A stretch of 64,000 nt of DNA. It comes from Blautia sp. GTDB taxonomy: Bacteria; Bacillota; Clostridia; Lachnospirales; Lachnospiraceae. Of the stretch, positions 23,330-31,529 are shown one piece after another (the stretch's first letter is position 1; each line of letters opens with the position of its first letter). The translations under genes and the position numbers were made by a program. The notes under the pieces were generated by a model. The model was not told the DNA's origin, searched no databases, and saw only the letters and a program-made list of their open reading frames with translations. The stretch spans positions 62,001-126,000 of the forward strand of contig JALEJS010000024.1 in the NCBI GenBank assembly GCA_022769545.1. The letters run 5' to 3'.

Positions 23330-24022
23330 ATGGTAGCAGAAAATTATAAAGAAGTGCAGAAGAAAATTGATGAGACATGCAGTGCCTGCGGGAGAGACAA
23401 AGACGAAGTGACACTGATTGCCGTCAGTAAGACAAAACCGGTTTCCATGCTGATGGAGGCTTATGAGGCCGGTGCAAGAGTATTTGGAGAAAACAAGGTT
23501 CAGGAAATTCTGGAAAAATATGATCAGATGCCCGCGGATGTGAAATGGCATATGATCGGACACCTTCAGAGAAACAAAGTAAAATACATCATCGATAAGG
23601 TGTCTATGATTCATTCTGTAGATTCCCTTCGGCTGGCACAGACGATCGAGCAGGAAGCCGCGAAAAAGAATATCGTCATGCCGGTTCTCATTGAAGTGAA
23701 TGTGGCAGGAGAGGAAAGCAAGTACGGACTTGCCCCGGAAGAAGTGGATTCCTTCGTGGAAGAGGTAAGTGCTTACGAACATATCCGGGTATGCGGCCTT
23801 ATGACAATCGCTCCTTTTGTGGAAAATCCGGAAGAAAACCGTGACATTTTCCGTCAATTAAAAAAATTAAGTGTTGACATTGATGCCAAAAAACATAATA
23901 ATATTACTATGAGTGTCCTGAGTATGGGAATGACCGGGGATTATCTGACGGCTGTTTCTGAGGGCGCCACGATGGTGCGTGTAGGTACCGGTATTTTCGG
24001 TGAGCGAAATTACTTACGATAA
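23330..24022 (+). CDS. yggS: YggS/PLPBP pyridoxal-phosphate homeostasis protein
   Basis: A 230-residue alanine-racemase-like single-barrel protein. The PLP lysine is in LIAVSKTKP. ARVFGENKVQEI, WHMIGHLQRNKVKYI and LSMGMTGDYLTAVSEGATMVRVG are family signatures. It buffers PLP and influences amino-acid and keto-acid pools. AAGGAG precedes it. Confidence 0.96.
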   Translation: MVAENYKEVQKKIDETCSACGRDKDEVTLIAVSKTKPVSMLMEAYEAGARVFGENKVQEILEKYDQMPADVKWHMIGHLQRNKVKYIIDKVSMIHSVDSLRLAQTIEQEAAKKNIVMPVLIEVNVAGEESKYGLAPEEVDSFVEEVSAYEHIRVCGLMTIAPFVENPEENRDIFRQLKKLSVDIDAKKHNNITMSVLSMGMTGDYLTAVSEGATMVRVGTGIFGERNYLR

Positions 24023-24042
24023 GATTAAGATTGGAGATTATT

Positions 24043-24666
24043 ATGAGTGTTTTAGATAAGTTTTTGGATGCAATCAAGCTGAACGATGATTTCGATGATG
24101 ATGAATTCCTGGATGAAGACCTTCTGGATGACGAAGATGAGGATGATGATTTTCTGGACGAAGAGGACGATCGTCCGAAAAAGAAGTTCTTCGAGAAGTT
24201 TACAAAGAAAAAATCTTCCGATGACGTTTACGATGACTACGACGAGGAAGAACCGGTCAGAGCATCTTCCAGACAGACTGTGAGCAAAGCTGCACCCGCT
24301 AAGACAGAGCGTGCTTCAAAACCGGCGGTATCTCCGAAAATTACCCCGATGCGTTCCGCAAAGCGCGGTTCCCAGGCCGCTTCCATGGAGGTATGTGTGA
24401 TTAAACCCACGTCCATGGAGGACACCAGAGAGATTGCCGATACACTGGTTGACAATTCTACGGTAATCCTGAATCTGGAAGGAATTGATGTGGAGCTCGC
24501 ACAGAGAATCATTGATTTTACATCCGGTGCATGTTACTCTCTGGGCGGAAGTCTTCAGAAAGTATCCAGCTATATTTTTGTACTTGGACCATACAATGTG
24601 GACATTACAGGGGATCTGCAGAATATTCTCGGCGGCTCTGTACCCTCTGTGAGAGCCGGTTATTAA
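24043..24666 (+). CDS. sepF: Cell division protein SepF
   Basis: A 207-residue protein with an N-terminal amphipathic membrane-targeting helix (MSVLDKFLDAIKL), a long Asp/Glu-rich linker followed by a basic/Ala region, and the C-terminal SepF domain (VCVIKPTSMEDTREIADTL, VILNLEGIDVELAQRIIDF, GGSLQKVSSYIFVLGP). It anchors and aligns FtsZ filaments. The start at 24043 follows GGAG; an upstream in-frame ATG (24031) has no site. Confidence 0.94.
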   Translation: MSVLDKFLDAIKLNDDFDDDEFLDEDLLDDEDEDDDFLDEEDDRPKKKFFEKFTKKKSSDDVYDDYDEEEPVRASSRQTVSKAAPAKTERASKPAVSPKITPMRSAKRGSQAASMEVCVIKPTSMEDTREIADTLVDNSTVILNLEGIDVELAQRIIDFTSGACYSLGGSLQKVSSYIFVLGPYNVDITGDLQNILGGSVPSVRAGY

Positions 24667-24684
24667 ATCAGGAAGTATCTCTGA

Positions 24685-25437
24685 ATGAATAAAGAAGAGT
24701 TTTTTGTCAAAAGAATCCGGGAACTTGCCAATACGGCTTATCAGAGAGATATTGTCACATTTTCGGATTTTCTGGGATTAAATGAACTGAATATACTGAA
24801 TAGTCTGAATTTTCGTGAATATGGAGTCGTTCCGGAAGTGTATGGTGGCTATGAATATGCAGAGCGTCAGATGGTGGCATTTCACACTGATGCTCTTGCT
24901 TTTCCATGGAAATTTCCCATTTCCTGTCTGAAGGTGGAAGCCCGTTCTCTGAAGTTCTCGGAAGAACTGACGCATCGGGATTTCCTGGGAGCACTTCTGA
25001 ATCTCGGTGTGGACAGGGCTGTGATTGGAGACATTCTTGTTCAGGACAAAACGGCCTGGTTTTTTACAGAGACAAGGATGGCAGATTTTTTCATGGAAAA
25101 TCTCTGCCGCGTAAAACATACCAACATTGTCATCTCGCCGGTATTCGATCCCGGAGAGATGCCCCGGCCGAAGATGGAGGAGATTACAGGTACCTGTTCT
25201 TCCGTTCGTCTGGACAGCCTGATCGCCCTTGCGTTTCAGTCTTCCAGAAGCAGTATGGTTCCTTTCATTGAAGAAGGACGTGTATATGTGAACGGAAAAC
25301 TGGTCACTTCCAACGGATATGAACCGAAAACCGGAGATATCATATCTGTGAGAGGAAAGGGGCGTTTCCTTTTCGACGGTGAGACACATAAAACAAAAAA
25401 AGGACGCCTTGGCGTGCGTCTGTTCCGCTATGTATAA
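24685..25437 (+). CDS. ylmH: YlmH-type S4 RNA-binding protein
   Basis: 250 residues. The N-terminal YlmH domain (TFSDFLGLNE, YGVVPEVYGGYEYAERQMVAF) is followed by an S4 domain from about residue 170 (SVRLDSLIALAFQSSRS, IEEGRVYVNGKLVTSNGYEP). It belongs to the division cluster next to sepF. YlmH binds 50S-peptidyl-tRNA complexes in Bacillus subtilis ribosome rescue. Confidence 0.93.
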   Translation: MNKEEFFVKRIRELANTAYQRDIVTFSDFLGLNELNILNSLNFREYGVVPEVYGGYEYAERQMVAFHTDALAFPWKFPISCLKVEARSLKFSEELTHRDFLGALLNLGVDRAVIGDILVQDKTAWFFTETRMADFFMENLCRVKHTNIVISPVFDPGEMPRPKMEEITGTCSSVRLDSLIALAFQSSRSSMVPFIEEGRVYVNGKLVTSNGYEPKTGDIISVRGKGRFLFDGETHKTKKGRLGVRLFRYV

Positions 25438-25450
25438 AGGGAGTAATACA

Positions 25451-26545
25451 ATGAATAATAAATTGTTTGTAAGAAAAGAAGGGGAGTTTCATTATCCCAT
25501 ATATTTTGAACACAGTTTTGATCGTCTGGGAAGCTGTATGGAAGAGGCAGGCTACCGGAATCACAAAATCTGTGTAGTGACAGACAGTCATGTGGCGCCT
25601 CTGTATCTGGAGACGGTCCTTTCTGCATTGTCTCAGCTTTCCGACAAAGTCTCCTTCCATATTTTCGAGGCAGGAGAGAAAAATAAAAATCTGGATACCA
25701 TATCACAGATTTATTCCGGACTGATTGAAGAAGAGCTGGACCGCAAGAGCGTTCTGGTGGCGTTAGGCGGCGGTGTGGTCGGTGATATGACCGGATTTGC
25801 AGCTGCTACCTATCTGCGCGGAATTGACTTTGTTCAGATTCCGACGACACTTCTTTCCCAGGTGGACAGCAGCGTGGGGGGAAAAACCGGCGTGGATTTC
25901 AGACAATACAAAAACATGATCGGCGCCTTTCATCAGCCGTCTCTGGTCTATATGAATCTGGAAGTACTGAAATCTCTTCCGGAAGCAGAATTTGCCTGCG
26001 GGATGGGCGAAATATTGAAAACCGGACTGATCTGTGACGGTGAATTTTATCGTTTTGTATGTAAAAACCATCTGTCCATCCGCGCATTCGACATGGATAT
26101 GATCACGTATATGGTAAAGACCTGCTGTGAGATCAAAGCCGGGGTGGTGGAACGCGATCCGAAAGAGCAGGGAGAACGGGCACTCCTGAATCTTGGGCAC
26201 ACCATCGGACATGCTGTGGAAAAACTGAAAAATTTCCAGCTGCTGCACGGGCAGTGTGTCGGAATCGGACTGGTTGCCGCTGCAGCATTATCCTGCAGAC
26301 GGGGCCTGCTCACCAGGGAAGAATACGAACAGATCCGCCAGGGCTGTCTTCTTTACGATCTGCCGGTAAAAGCAGAGCATATTACCCCCGCCGAAATTCT
26401 GTCTGCAACAAAGAAAGACAAAAAAATGGAGCAGGGACACATTAAATTCATTCTGATGGATGGGATCGGGAAAAGCTTCATTGACCGGACCGTAACCGAC
26501 GAGGAGATTCTTTTTGCAGCGCAGGAGATTACGGATGAAAGCTAA
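25451..26545 (+). CDS. aroB: 3-dehydroquinate synthase
   Basis: A 364-residue enzyme converting DAHP to 3-dehydroquinate in the shikimate pathway. NAD-binding GGGVVGDMTGFAAATYLRG and PTTLLSQVDSSVGGKTGVDF are present. The Zn ligands lie in the glutamate of GEILKTG and in NLGHTIGHAVE. The start at 25451 has GGGAG upstream. Other aromatic genes are not nearby. Confidence 0.95.
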   Translation: MNNKLFVRKEGEFHYPIYFEHSFDRLGSCMEEAGYRNHKICVVTDSHVAPLYLETVLSALSQLSDKVSFHIFEAGEKNKNLDTISQIYSGLIEEELDRKSVLVALGGGVVGDMTGFAAATYLRGIDFVQIPTTLLSQVDSSVGGKTGVDFRQYKNMIGAFHQPSLVYMNLEVLKSLPEAEFACGMGEILKTGLICDGEFYRFVCKNHLSIRAFDMDMITYMVKTCCEIKAGVVERDPKEQGERALLNLGHTIGHAVEKLKNFQLLHGQCVGIGLVAAAALSCRRGLLTREEYEQIRQGCLLYDLPVKAEHITPAEILSATKKDKKMEQGHIKFILMDGIGKSFIDRTVTDEEILFAAQEITDES

Positions 26546-27074
26546 ACATGTTTCTGCAGGTGCTGTGCGTTTTCTGACATTGTTGTCCATTCTCTGTCTG
26601 ACAGCGTTGGATCAGTGGACCAAATATCTCGCAGAACTGCATTTGAAAATGAAAGCTCCGGTTATTCTGATTCCGGATATTCTGGAACTTCATTATCTCT
26701 ATCCGGAAAACCGGGGAATTGCGTTTGGAATGTTTCAGGGAATGACGTATCTGTTTGCCGCTCTGAGTGTACTCTTTCTTCTTCTGATCCTGTACATGAT
26801 GATTCGTATGCCGCTGAACCGGTATTATGCGCCAATGCATGTGATCTTTGTATTTCTGGCTGCAGGCGCGGCCGGAAATATGCTGGACCGCTTTTTCCGG
26901 GGATATGTCATTGATTTTATTTATTTTACGATGATTAATTTTCCCATATTTAATGTGGCGGATATCTATGTTGTGTGCAGCGGAATCGCTATGATACTTG
27001 CCGTTTTATTCCGGTATGAGGATCAGGATTTTTCCTTTTTCCTTCCCGGCAGGAGGAATGATATTCATGAATGA
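26535..27074 (+). CDS. lspA: Lipoprotein signal peptidase II
   Basis: A 179-residue membrane aspartyl protease with four transmembrane helices. The conserved NRGIAFGMF, the GNMLDRFFRGYVIDFI motif with one catalytic Asp, and FPIFNVADIYV with the second are present. It cleaves prolipoproteins before the lipidated cysteine. GGAG precedes the ATG at 26535, which overlaps the aroB end by 11 bases. Confidence 0.96.
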   Translation: MKAKHVSAGAVRFLTLLSILCLTALDQWTKYLAELHLKMKAPVILIPDILELHYLYPENRGIAFGMFQGMTYLFAALSVLFLLLILYMMIRMPLNRYYAPMHVIFVFLAAGAAGNMLDRFFRGYVIDFIYFTMINFPIFNVADIYVVCSGIAMILAVLFRYEDQDFSFFLPGRRNDIHE

Positions 27075-27981
27075 ACAGAATCTGAACTTTGAAGCAAAGG
27101 AATCCGGAATCCGTATTGACCGATTTCTGTCAGACAATCATCCGGAGCTGTCCAGATCCTTTCTCCAGAAGCTGATCCGGGATGGTCTGGTTCAGGTAAA
27201 CAATAAGAGCATAAAAGCGAATTATAAAGTTCAGTCCGGTGATTATGTCAGCCTTCAGCTTCCCGACCTGACTGAACCCGACATTCTCCCGGAGGACATT
27301 CCTCTGGATATTCTTTATGAAGATGACGACATTCTGGTCGTAAACAAACCGAAGGGAATGGTGGTTCATCCAAGCGCCGGGCATACCAGCGGAACGCTGG
27401 TCAACGCTGTTTTGTCTCACTGTAAAGAGCACCTTTCCGGTATTAACGGTGTCATGCGTCCGGGAATCGTTCACCGGATCGACAAGGATACTACCGGTGC
27501 GCTTCTGGTCTGCAAAAACGATGCGGCTCATCACAATATCGCAGAACAGCTGAAAGAGCACACGATAAAACGCAGATATCGTGCCATTGTGCAGGGGAAC
27601 ATCCGGGAGGACGAGGGCACAGTGGAAGGTGCCATCGGACGTCATCCCACAGACCGAAAAAAAATGGCCATCCACGTAAAAAACGGAAAACCGGCTATTA
27701 CGCATTATAAAGTTCTGGAACGTTTCGGAAATGCCACCTACGTGGAGTGTCGTCTGGAGACGGGAAGGACACACCAGATTCGTGTGCATATGACCAGTAT
27801 CGGACATCCGCTTCTGGGAGACGAGGTGTACGGCAGCGGAAAAAACCCTTACCACTTGCAGGGACAGACACTTCATGCCCAGGTACTTGGCTTCATTCAT
27901 CCCCGAACCGGAGAATATATGGAATTCTGTGCTCCGCTGCCGGAGTATTTTGAGCAATTACTGAACAAATTGAGAAAATAG
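27067..27981 (+). CDS. rluD: RluD-type 23S rRNA pseudouridine synthase
   Basis: 304 residues. An N-terminal S4 domain (IRIDRFLSDNHPELSRSFLQ) precedes the RluA-family catalytic domain, with the catalytic Asp in HRIDKDTTGALLV and GRTHQIRVHM, GHPLLGDEVYG near the end. The start at 27067 follows GGAGGA. Directly downstream of lspA with 8-base overlap, as is common in Firmicutes. The exact uridine target is not certain. Confidence 0.93.
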   Translation: MNEQNLNFEAKESGIRIDRFLSDNHPELSRSFLQKLIRDGLVQVNNKSIKANYKVQSGDYVSLQLPDLTEPDILPEDIPLDILYEDDDILVVNKPKGMVVHPSAGHTSGTLVNAVLSHCKEHLSGINGVMRPGIVHRIDKDTTGALLVCKNDAAHHNIAEQLKEHTIKRRYRAIVQGNIREDEGTVEGAIGRHPTDRKKMAIHVKNGKPAITHYKVLERFGNATYVECRLETGRTHQIRVHMTSIGHPLLGDEVYGSGKNPYHLQGQTLHAQVLGFIHPRTGEYMEFCAPLPEYFEQLLNKLRK

Positions 27982-28043
27982 TTTTCTCCCGGTCAAAAAA
28001 GATGTATAATAAATAAAAAGCAGCACAGAGAGGAGAGATGCTT

Positions 28044-28676
28044 ATGAATACAACAAGTTCTGTGATTACGATTGGTCGTGAATACGGCAGCGGCGGAAGA
28101 CTGATCGGCCAGGAGATTGCCAGATATTTCGGCATCAAATGCTATGACAAGGAATTGCTGGATCATGCTTCCAGTGAGAGCGGAATCTGCAAGGAGCTCT
28201 TTGAAAATCATGATGAGAAACCAACCAACAGTTTCCTGTATTCTCTCGTGATGGACACGTATTCTTTTGGATATTCTTCCGGTGCGTTTACAGAAATGCC
28301 AATGAACCATAAGGTATTTCTCGCTCAGTTTGACGCCATCAAAAAGCTTGCGGCAGAGGGACCTTGTGTGATGGTCGGACGGTGCGCAGACTATGCGCTC
28401 GCGGAAAACAAAAACTGCTTCAGCGTATTTATTCATGCGGACAAGGATTACCGTATTAACCGTATCTCCCAGAAATACAATAAAAACGCAAAAGAAGCCA
28501 GAGATATGATCAACAAAATGGACAAGAGCCGTTCCAGCTATTATAACTATTATACCAACAAAAAATGGGGAGAGGCTTCCGGATACACATTATGTGTGGA
28601 CAGCAGCCGGCTCGGAATCTCCGGCGCGGCCCAGACGATCATCCAGGCCATCCAGATCTTCGATTCTCTGAAGTAG
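28044..28676 (+). CDS. Cytidylate kinase-like family protein
   Basis: A 210-residue P-loop protein with ITIGREYGSGGRLIGQEIA (degenerate Walker A), CYDKELLDHASSESGI, VMVGRCADYAL and VFIHADKDYRINRI. It belongs to the Cytidylate_kin2 group, which is related to CMP kinase but of unproven substrate. The start at 28044 follows GAGGAG at better spacing than the ATG at 28038. A TATAAT-like -10 (TGTATAAT) lies about 35 bases upstream. Confidence 0.88.
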   Translation: MNTTSSVITIGREYGSGGRLIGQEIARYFGIKCYDKELLDHASSESGICKELFENHDEKPTNSFLYSLVMDTYSFGYSSGAFTEMPMNHKVFLAQFDAIKKLAAEGPCVMVGRCADYALAENKNCFSVFIHADKDYRINRISQKYNKNAKEARDMINKMDKSRSSYYNYYTNKKWGEASGYTLCVDSSRLGISGAAQTIIQAIQIFDSLK

Positions 28677-28694
28677 ATTTCGATACAAAATTAT

Positions 28695-29420
28695 TTATAT
28701 GCAGCCATCGGACCAGCCTTTTATATTGCTGTTTCTGATGGCTGTAAACATTCGTTCCTTTACACCGGGGTTTTCTCTGGAAAGCTGTTTCAACAGTTCT
28801 TTCACGTATTCCCGCCTGGTATTTCCGTCGGCCGGACATTTATTCTGAACAACCGGAAGATCATATTTATGCTGGAATCCGATGACATCCATCTCATTCA
28901 TATAGATCATCGGCCGGATCAGTGTCAGTCCCATGCGATCCCAGTAAGTCACCGGGGAAAAGGTGTGAAATCTTCCTTCGTAGATCATGGACATCAGCAT
29001 CGTCTCTACCACATCATCCTTATGATGGGCATACGCCACCTTGTTGCAGTTCAGCTCTTTGGCCACCTGGTTCAATGCTCCTTTGCGCATTTTTGCACAC
29101 AGCGAACAGGGATTACTTTCCCGGCGGTCATCAAAAATAATTTTGGCGATTTCCGTCGGAACAGCCGTATAATGGATGCCCAGTTTGTCACAGAGCTCCT
29201 GGATGGGTTCCATGGAAACGCCCGGAAATCCCAGATCTGCCGTGATCGCTTCCAGAGTGAACGGATGGGGATAGAAGCGGGAAAGTCCATGGAGCGCATA
29301 AAGAAGTGTGAGACTGTCCTTGCCTCCGGATACACCGACTGCAATTCTGTCGTGGTCCTGTATCATATGATAATCATCGATTGCTCTTCGTGTTATACTT
29401 AACAGCTGCTGAAGTTTCAT
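28695..29420 (-). CDS. ttcA: TtcA/TilS-family tRNA 2-thiocytidine synthetase-like protein
   Basis: A 241-residue PP-loop ATPase. SGGKDSLTLLYAL is the pyrophosphatase motif. ITADLGFPG and NPCSLCAKMRKGAL (CxxC) fit the TtcA group, as does AYAHHKDDVVETML. It would thiolate C32 in tRNA, likely with an Fe-S cluster. AAGGAAAGG lies upstream. The leader between its promoter and start is highly structured (see 29470-29530). Confidence 0.85.
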   Translation of the reverse strand: MKLQQLLSITRRAIDDYHMIQDHDRIAVGVSGGKDSLTLLYALHGLSRFYPHPFTLEAITADLGFPGVSMEPIQELCDKLGIHYTAVPTEIAKIIFDDRRESNPCSLCAKMRKGALNQVAKELNCNKVAYAHHKDDVVETMLMSMIYEGRFHTFSPVTYWDRMGLTLIRPMIYMNEMDVIGFQHKYDLPVVQNKCPADGNTRREYVKELLKQLSRENPGVKERMFTAIRNSNIKGWSDGCI

Positions 29421-29469
29421 CTGTGTCTGTCCTTTCCTTTTTTGTTTTCTCGTTTTTTTATCTGATTTT

Positions 29470-29530
29470 TATATTATGAGTTGCCCGACAAATGAGCCTG
29501 ACGTCGATTTGTCCCTTGGCTCATATTATA
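29470..29530. repeat. Nested inverted repeats in the ttcA leader
   Basis: Arms 29470-29493 and 29507-29530 match at 17 of 24 positions, with a perfect inner GACAAAT/ATTTGTC and an outer TATGAG/CTCATA. A second, mutually exclusive perfect pair is ATGAGCC (29493-29499) with GGCTCAT (29518-29524). It lies just downstream of the ttcA -10 and so would be in the mRNA. It could be a switch, an operator, or a dispersed palindromic repeat. Confidence 0.65.
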
Positions 29531-29553
29531 ACTTTTTTTTCGGTAGACTGCAA
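29525..29553 (-). promoter_or_regulatory. Putative ttcA promoter
   Basis: Minus strand: TTGCAG (29548-29553), 17 bases, TATAAT (29525-29530). The -35 is weak and the -10 perfect. Confidence 0.5.
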
Positions 29554-29616
29554 GAAATCCAAAGCACTCATTCCGTGGAAACTGCATACAGAAAACGGTC
29601 TGCAGTGAAAATTTCT

Positions 29617-29645
29617 GTGACATCATGAAAAACATATGTTATAAT
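29617..29645 (+). promoter_or_regulatory. Promoter of the AI-2E family gene
   Basis: GTGACA (29617-29622), 17 bases, TATAAT (29640-29645), with TG one base before the -10. A 5' leader of about 80 bases follows. Confidence 0.65.
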
Positions 29646-29734
29646 TTATTTCAGTCGAAGAATACTTTCATTTCAATATGTGGTGCATTCGACTTGAATA
29701 GAATGTTTGAATGATTGGAGGTATTTTTAATAAT

Positions 29735-31042
29735 ATGAAATTCCGCTGGGACAACCGATACTTACATTGGGGAGTTACTGCATTTCTGGTAATCGCAGCC
29801 AGTATGGTATTTTATTACGGATTTTTCCAGATAAATTCCCTGCTGAATGGAATTCATTTTCTGTTTCGTATTCTGGCACCGATTATTTACGGGTCGGCAA
29901 TTGCCTATATTCTCACCTCTCCGGTGAACTTTTTTGAAAACAAAGTAATCATTCCGCTGTTTCGGAAAAAGGGAATTGAATTTCAGAAAAAGGGCAGGAG
30001 TGTGATTCGATGGGTCTGCGTTCTTTTTTCCATTTTTCTCATGTTTGTGCTCATATATACATTTGTCATGCTGCTCCTTCCACAGCTGGTAGACAGCATC
30101 ACTTCCCTGATCAACAACATTCCGCGATATGCAGTTATTACAGAAAACTGGATTTATTCCATCATTGAGAAACATGGATGGGAGATGCAGAAGGAGACTC
30201 AGGAGTTGCTGGAAGCCACTCCGAAGCAGCTGCAGAATTTTCTTTCTACTTCCATTCTTCCGCAGCTGCAGGAGATTTTGAAAAACCTTTCCTCCGGACT
30301 GTTTGATCTCGTGATCTTTCTGAAGAACTTTCTGATCGGCGCGATCGTATCGATCTACATGCTGGTGGATAAGGAAATTTTTATTGCGAAAAGTAAAATG
30401 GTCATGTATTCGATCCTACCGTCCAAATGGGCAAATGCGTTCATTCATTCCATGCGCTTTACAGACAATACGTTCAGTGGTTTTATCAATGGAAAACTTC
30501 TGGACTCCGCCATCATCGGTGTATTGTGTTATGTTGTGATCTCGATCATGAAGATGCCCTATGCACTTCTGATCAGTGTGATTGTGGGCGTGACAAATGT
30601 CATCCCGTTTTTTGGTCCCTATCTGGGCGCCATACCGTCCGCGTTTCTGATTCTGCTGGTGAATCCGCTGAAATGTCTTTATTTTGTTATTTTCATTCTG
30701 ATTCTTCAGCAGTTTGACGGCAATATTCTCGGACCCAAGATCCTCGGGAATTCCACCGGTCTGTCCAGCTTTATGGTAATTGTATCCATACTTCTGGGCG
30801 GAGGCCTGTTTGGAATACCGGGAATGTTTCTCGGTGTTCCGATCTGTGCAGTTATTTATGCAATGGTATGGGCCATGATCAGCAGTTCTCTGCAGAAAAA
30901 GGAAATGCCTGCCAAAATGGAAAGCTATCTGAACATCGATTGTCTGGATGAAACGACCCATCAGCCGGTTCCCATGCCGGCAAAAGCATCCCGCACGGTC
31001 AGGCGAACCGAAAAAAGCGAAAAGAAAAAACGAAAATCGTGA
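29735..31042 (+). CDS. AI-2E family membrane permease
   Basis: About 435 residues with roughly eight transmembrane helices. The family signature lies in the C-terminal half (FTDNTFSGFINGKLLDSAIIG, IVGVTNVIPFFGPYLGAIPS, DGNILGPKILG, GIPGMFLGVPICAVIYA). Members range from an AI-2 exporter (TqsA) to Na+/H+ antiporters, so the substrate cannot be assigned. GGAGGT lies 12 bases before the ATG at 29735; an ATG at 29711 is also in frame but has no upstream site, so the start is uncertain. The tail is Lys/Arg-rich. Confidence 0.85.
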   Translation: MKFRWDNRYLHWGVTAFLVIAASMVFYYGFFQINSLLNGIHFLFRILAPIIYGSAIAYILTSPVNFFENKVIIPLFRKKGIEFQKKGRSVIRWVCVLFSIFLMFVLIYTFVMLLLPQLVDSITSLINNIPRYAVITENWIYSIIEKHGWEMQKETQELLEATPKQLQNFLSTSILPQLQEILKNLSSGLFDLVIFLKNFLIGAIVSIYMLVDKEIFIAKSKMVMYSILPSKWANAFIHSMRFTDNTFSGFINGKLLDSAIIGVLCYVVISIMKMPYALLISVIVGVTNVIPFFGPYLGAIPSAFLILLVNPLKCLYFVIFILILQQFDGNILGPKILGNSTGLSSFMVIVSILLGGGLFGIPGMFLGVPICAVIYAMVWAMISSSLQKKEMPAKMESYLNIDCLDETTHQPVPMPAKASRTVRRTEKSEKKKRKS

Positions 31043-31052
31043 GGAATGAGCC

Positions 31053-31499
31053 ATGAAATTTGTAGTTCAGCGTGTCAGTCACGCACAGGTTACCGTAGAT
31101 CAGAAAATCATAGGAAAGATCGGAAGAGGATTTCTGGTTCTGATCGGTGTCGGAAAAGAGGATGACGAAAAAACAGCAGACAAATATCTGAAAAAGCTTC
31201 TGGGGCTTCGCATATTCGAGGATGAAAACGGAAAAACAAATCTTTCACTCGCAGATGTGGGGGGTGAGCTTCTTATGATATCTCAGTTTACACTGTATGC
31301 AAACTGCAAAAAAGGTAACCGTCCCAGCTTCATTGACGCAGGTGCGCCAGACAAAGCAGAAGCTCTTTACGAGTATATTCTTTCTGAAGCCCGAAAACAG
31401 GTGGATGTCGTAGAACACGGCATATTTGGAGCAGACATGAAGGTTTCTCTGGAAAATGACGGTCCTTTTACGATTATACTGGACGATCATATTCTTTAA
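31053..31499 (+). CDS. dtd: D-aminoacyl-tRNA deacylase
   Basis: A 148-residue Dtd that removes D-amino acids from mischarged tRNA. It shows [32 protein letters not shown], the SQFTLYA motif and the C-terminal GPFTIILD (cross-subunit GP motif). An AGGA site precedes the ATG. Ten bases after the permease stop, so co-transcribed. Confidence 0.97.
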   Translation: MKFVVQRVSHAQVTVDQKIIGKIGRGFLVLIGVGKEDDEKTADKYLKKLLGLRIFEDENGKTNLSLADVGGELLMISQFTLYANCKKGNRPSFIDAGAPDKAEALYEYILSEARKQVDVVEHGIFGADMKVSLENDGPFTIILDDHIL

Positions 31500-31529
31500 A
31501 AATGCTTTCAGGTCAAAAGGAGAGCACGT

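Noticed and set aside
28702..28744. Inverted repeat CAGCCATC/GATGGCTG near the ttcA stop as a terminator
   Set aside because: It lies inside the coding sequence, has a long loop and no T tract.
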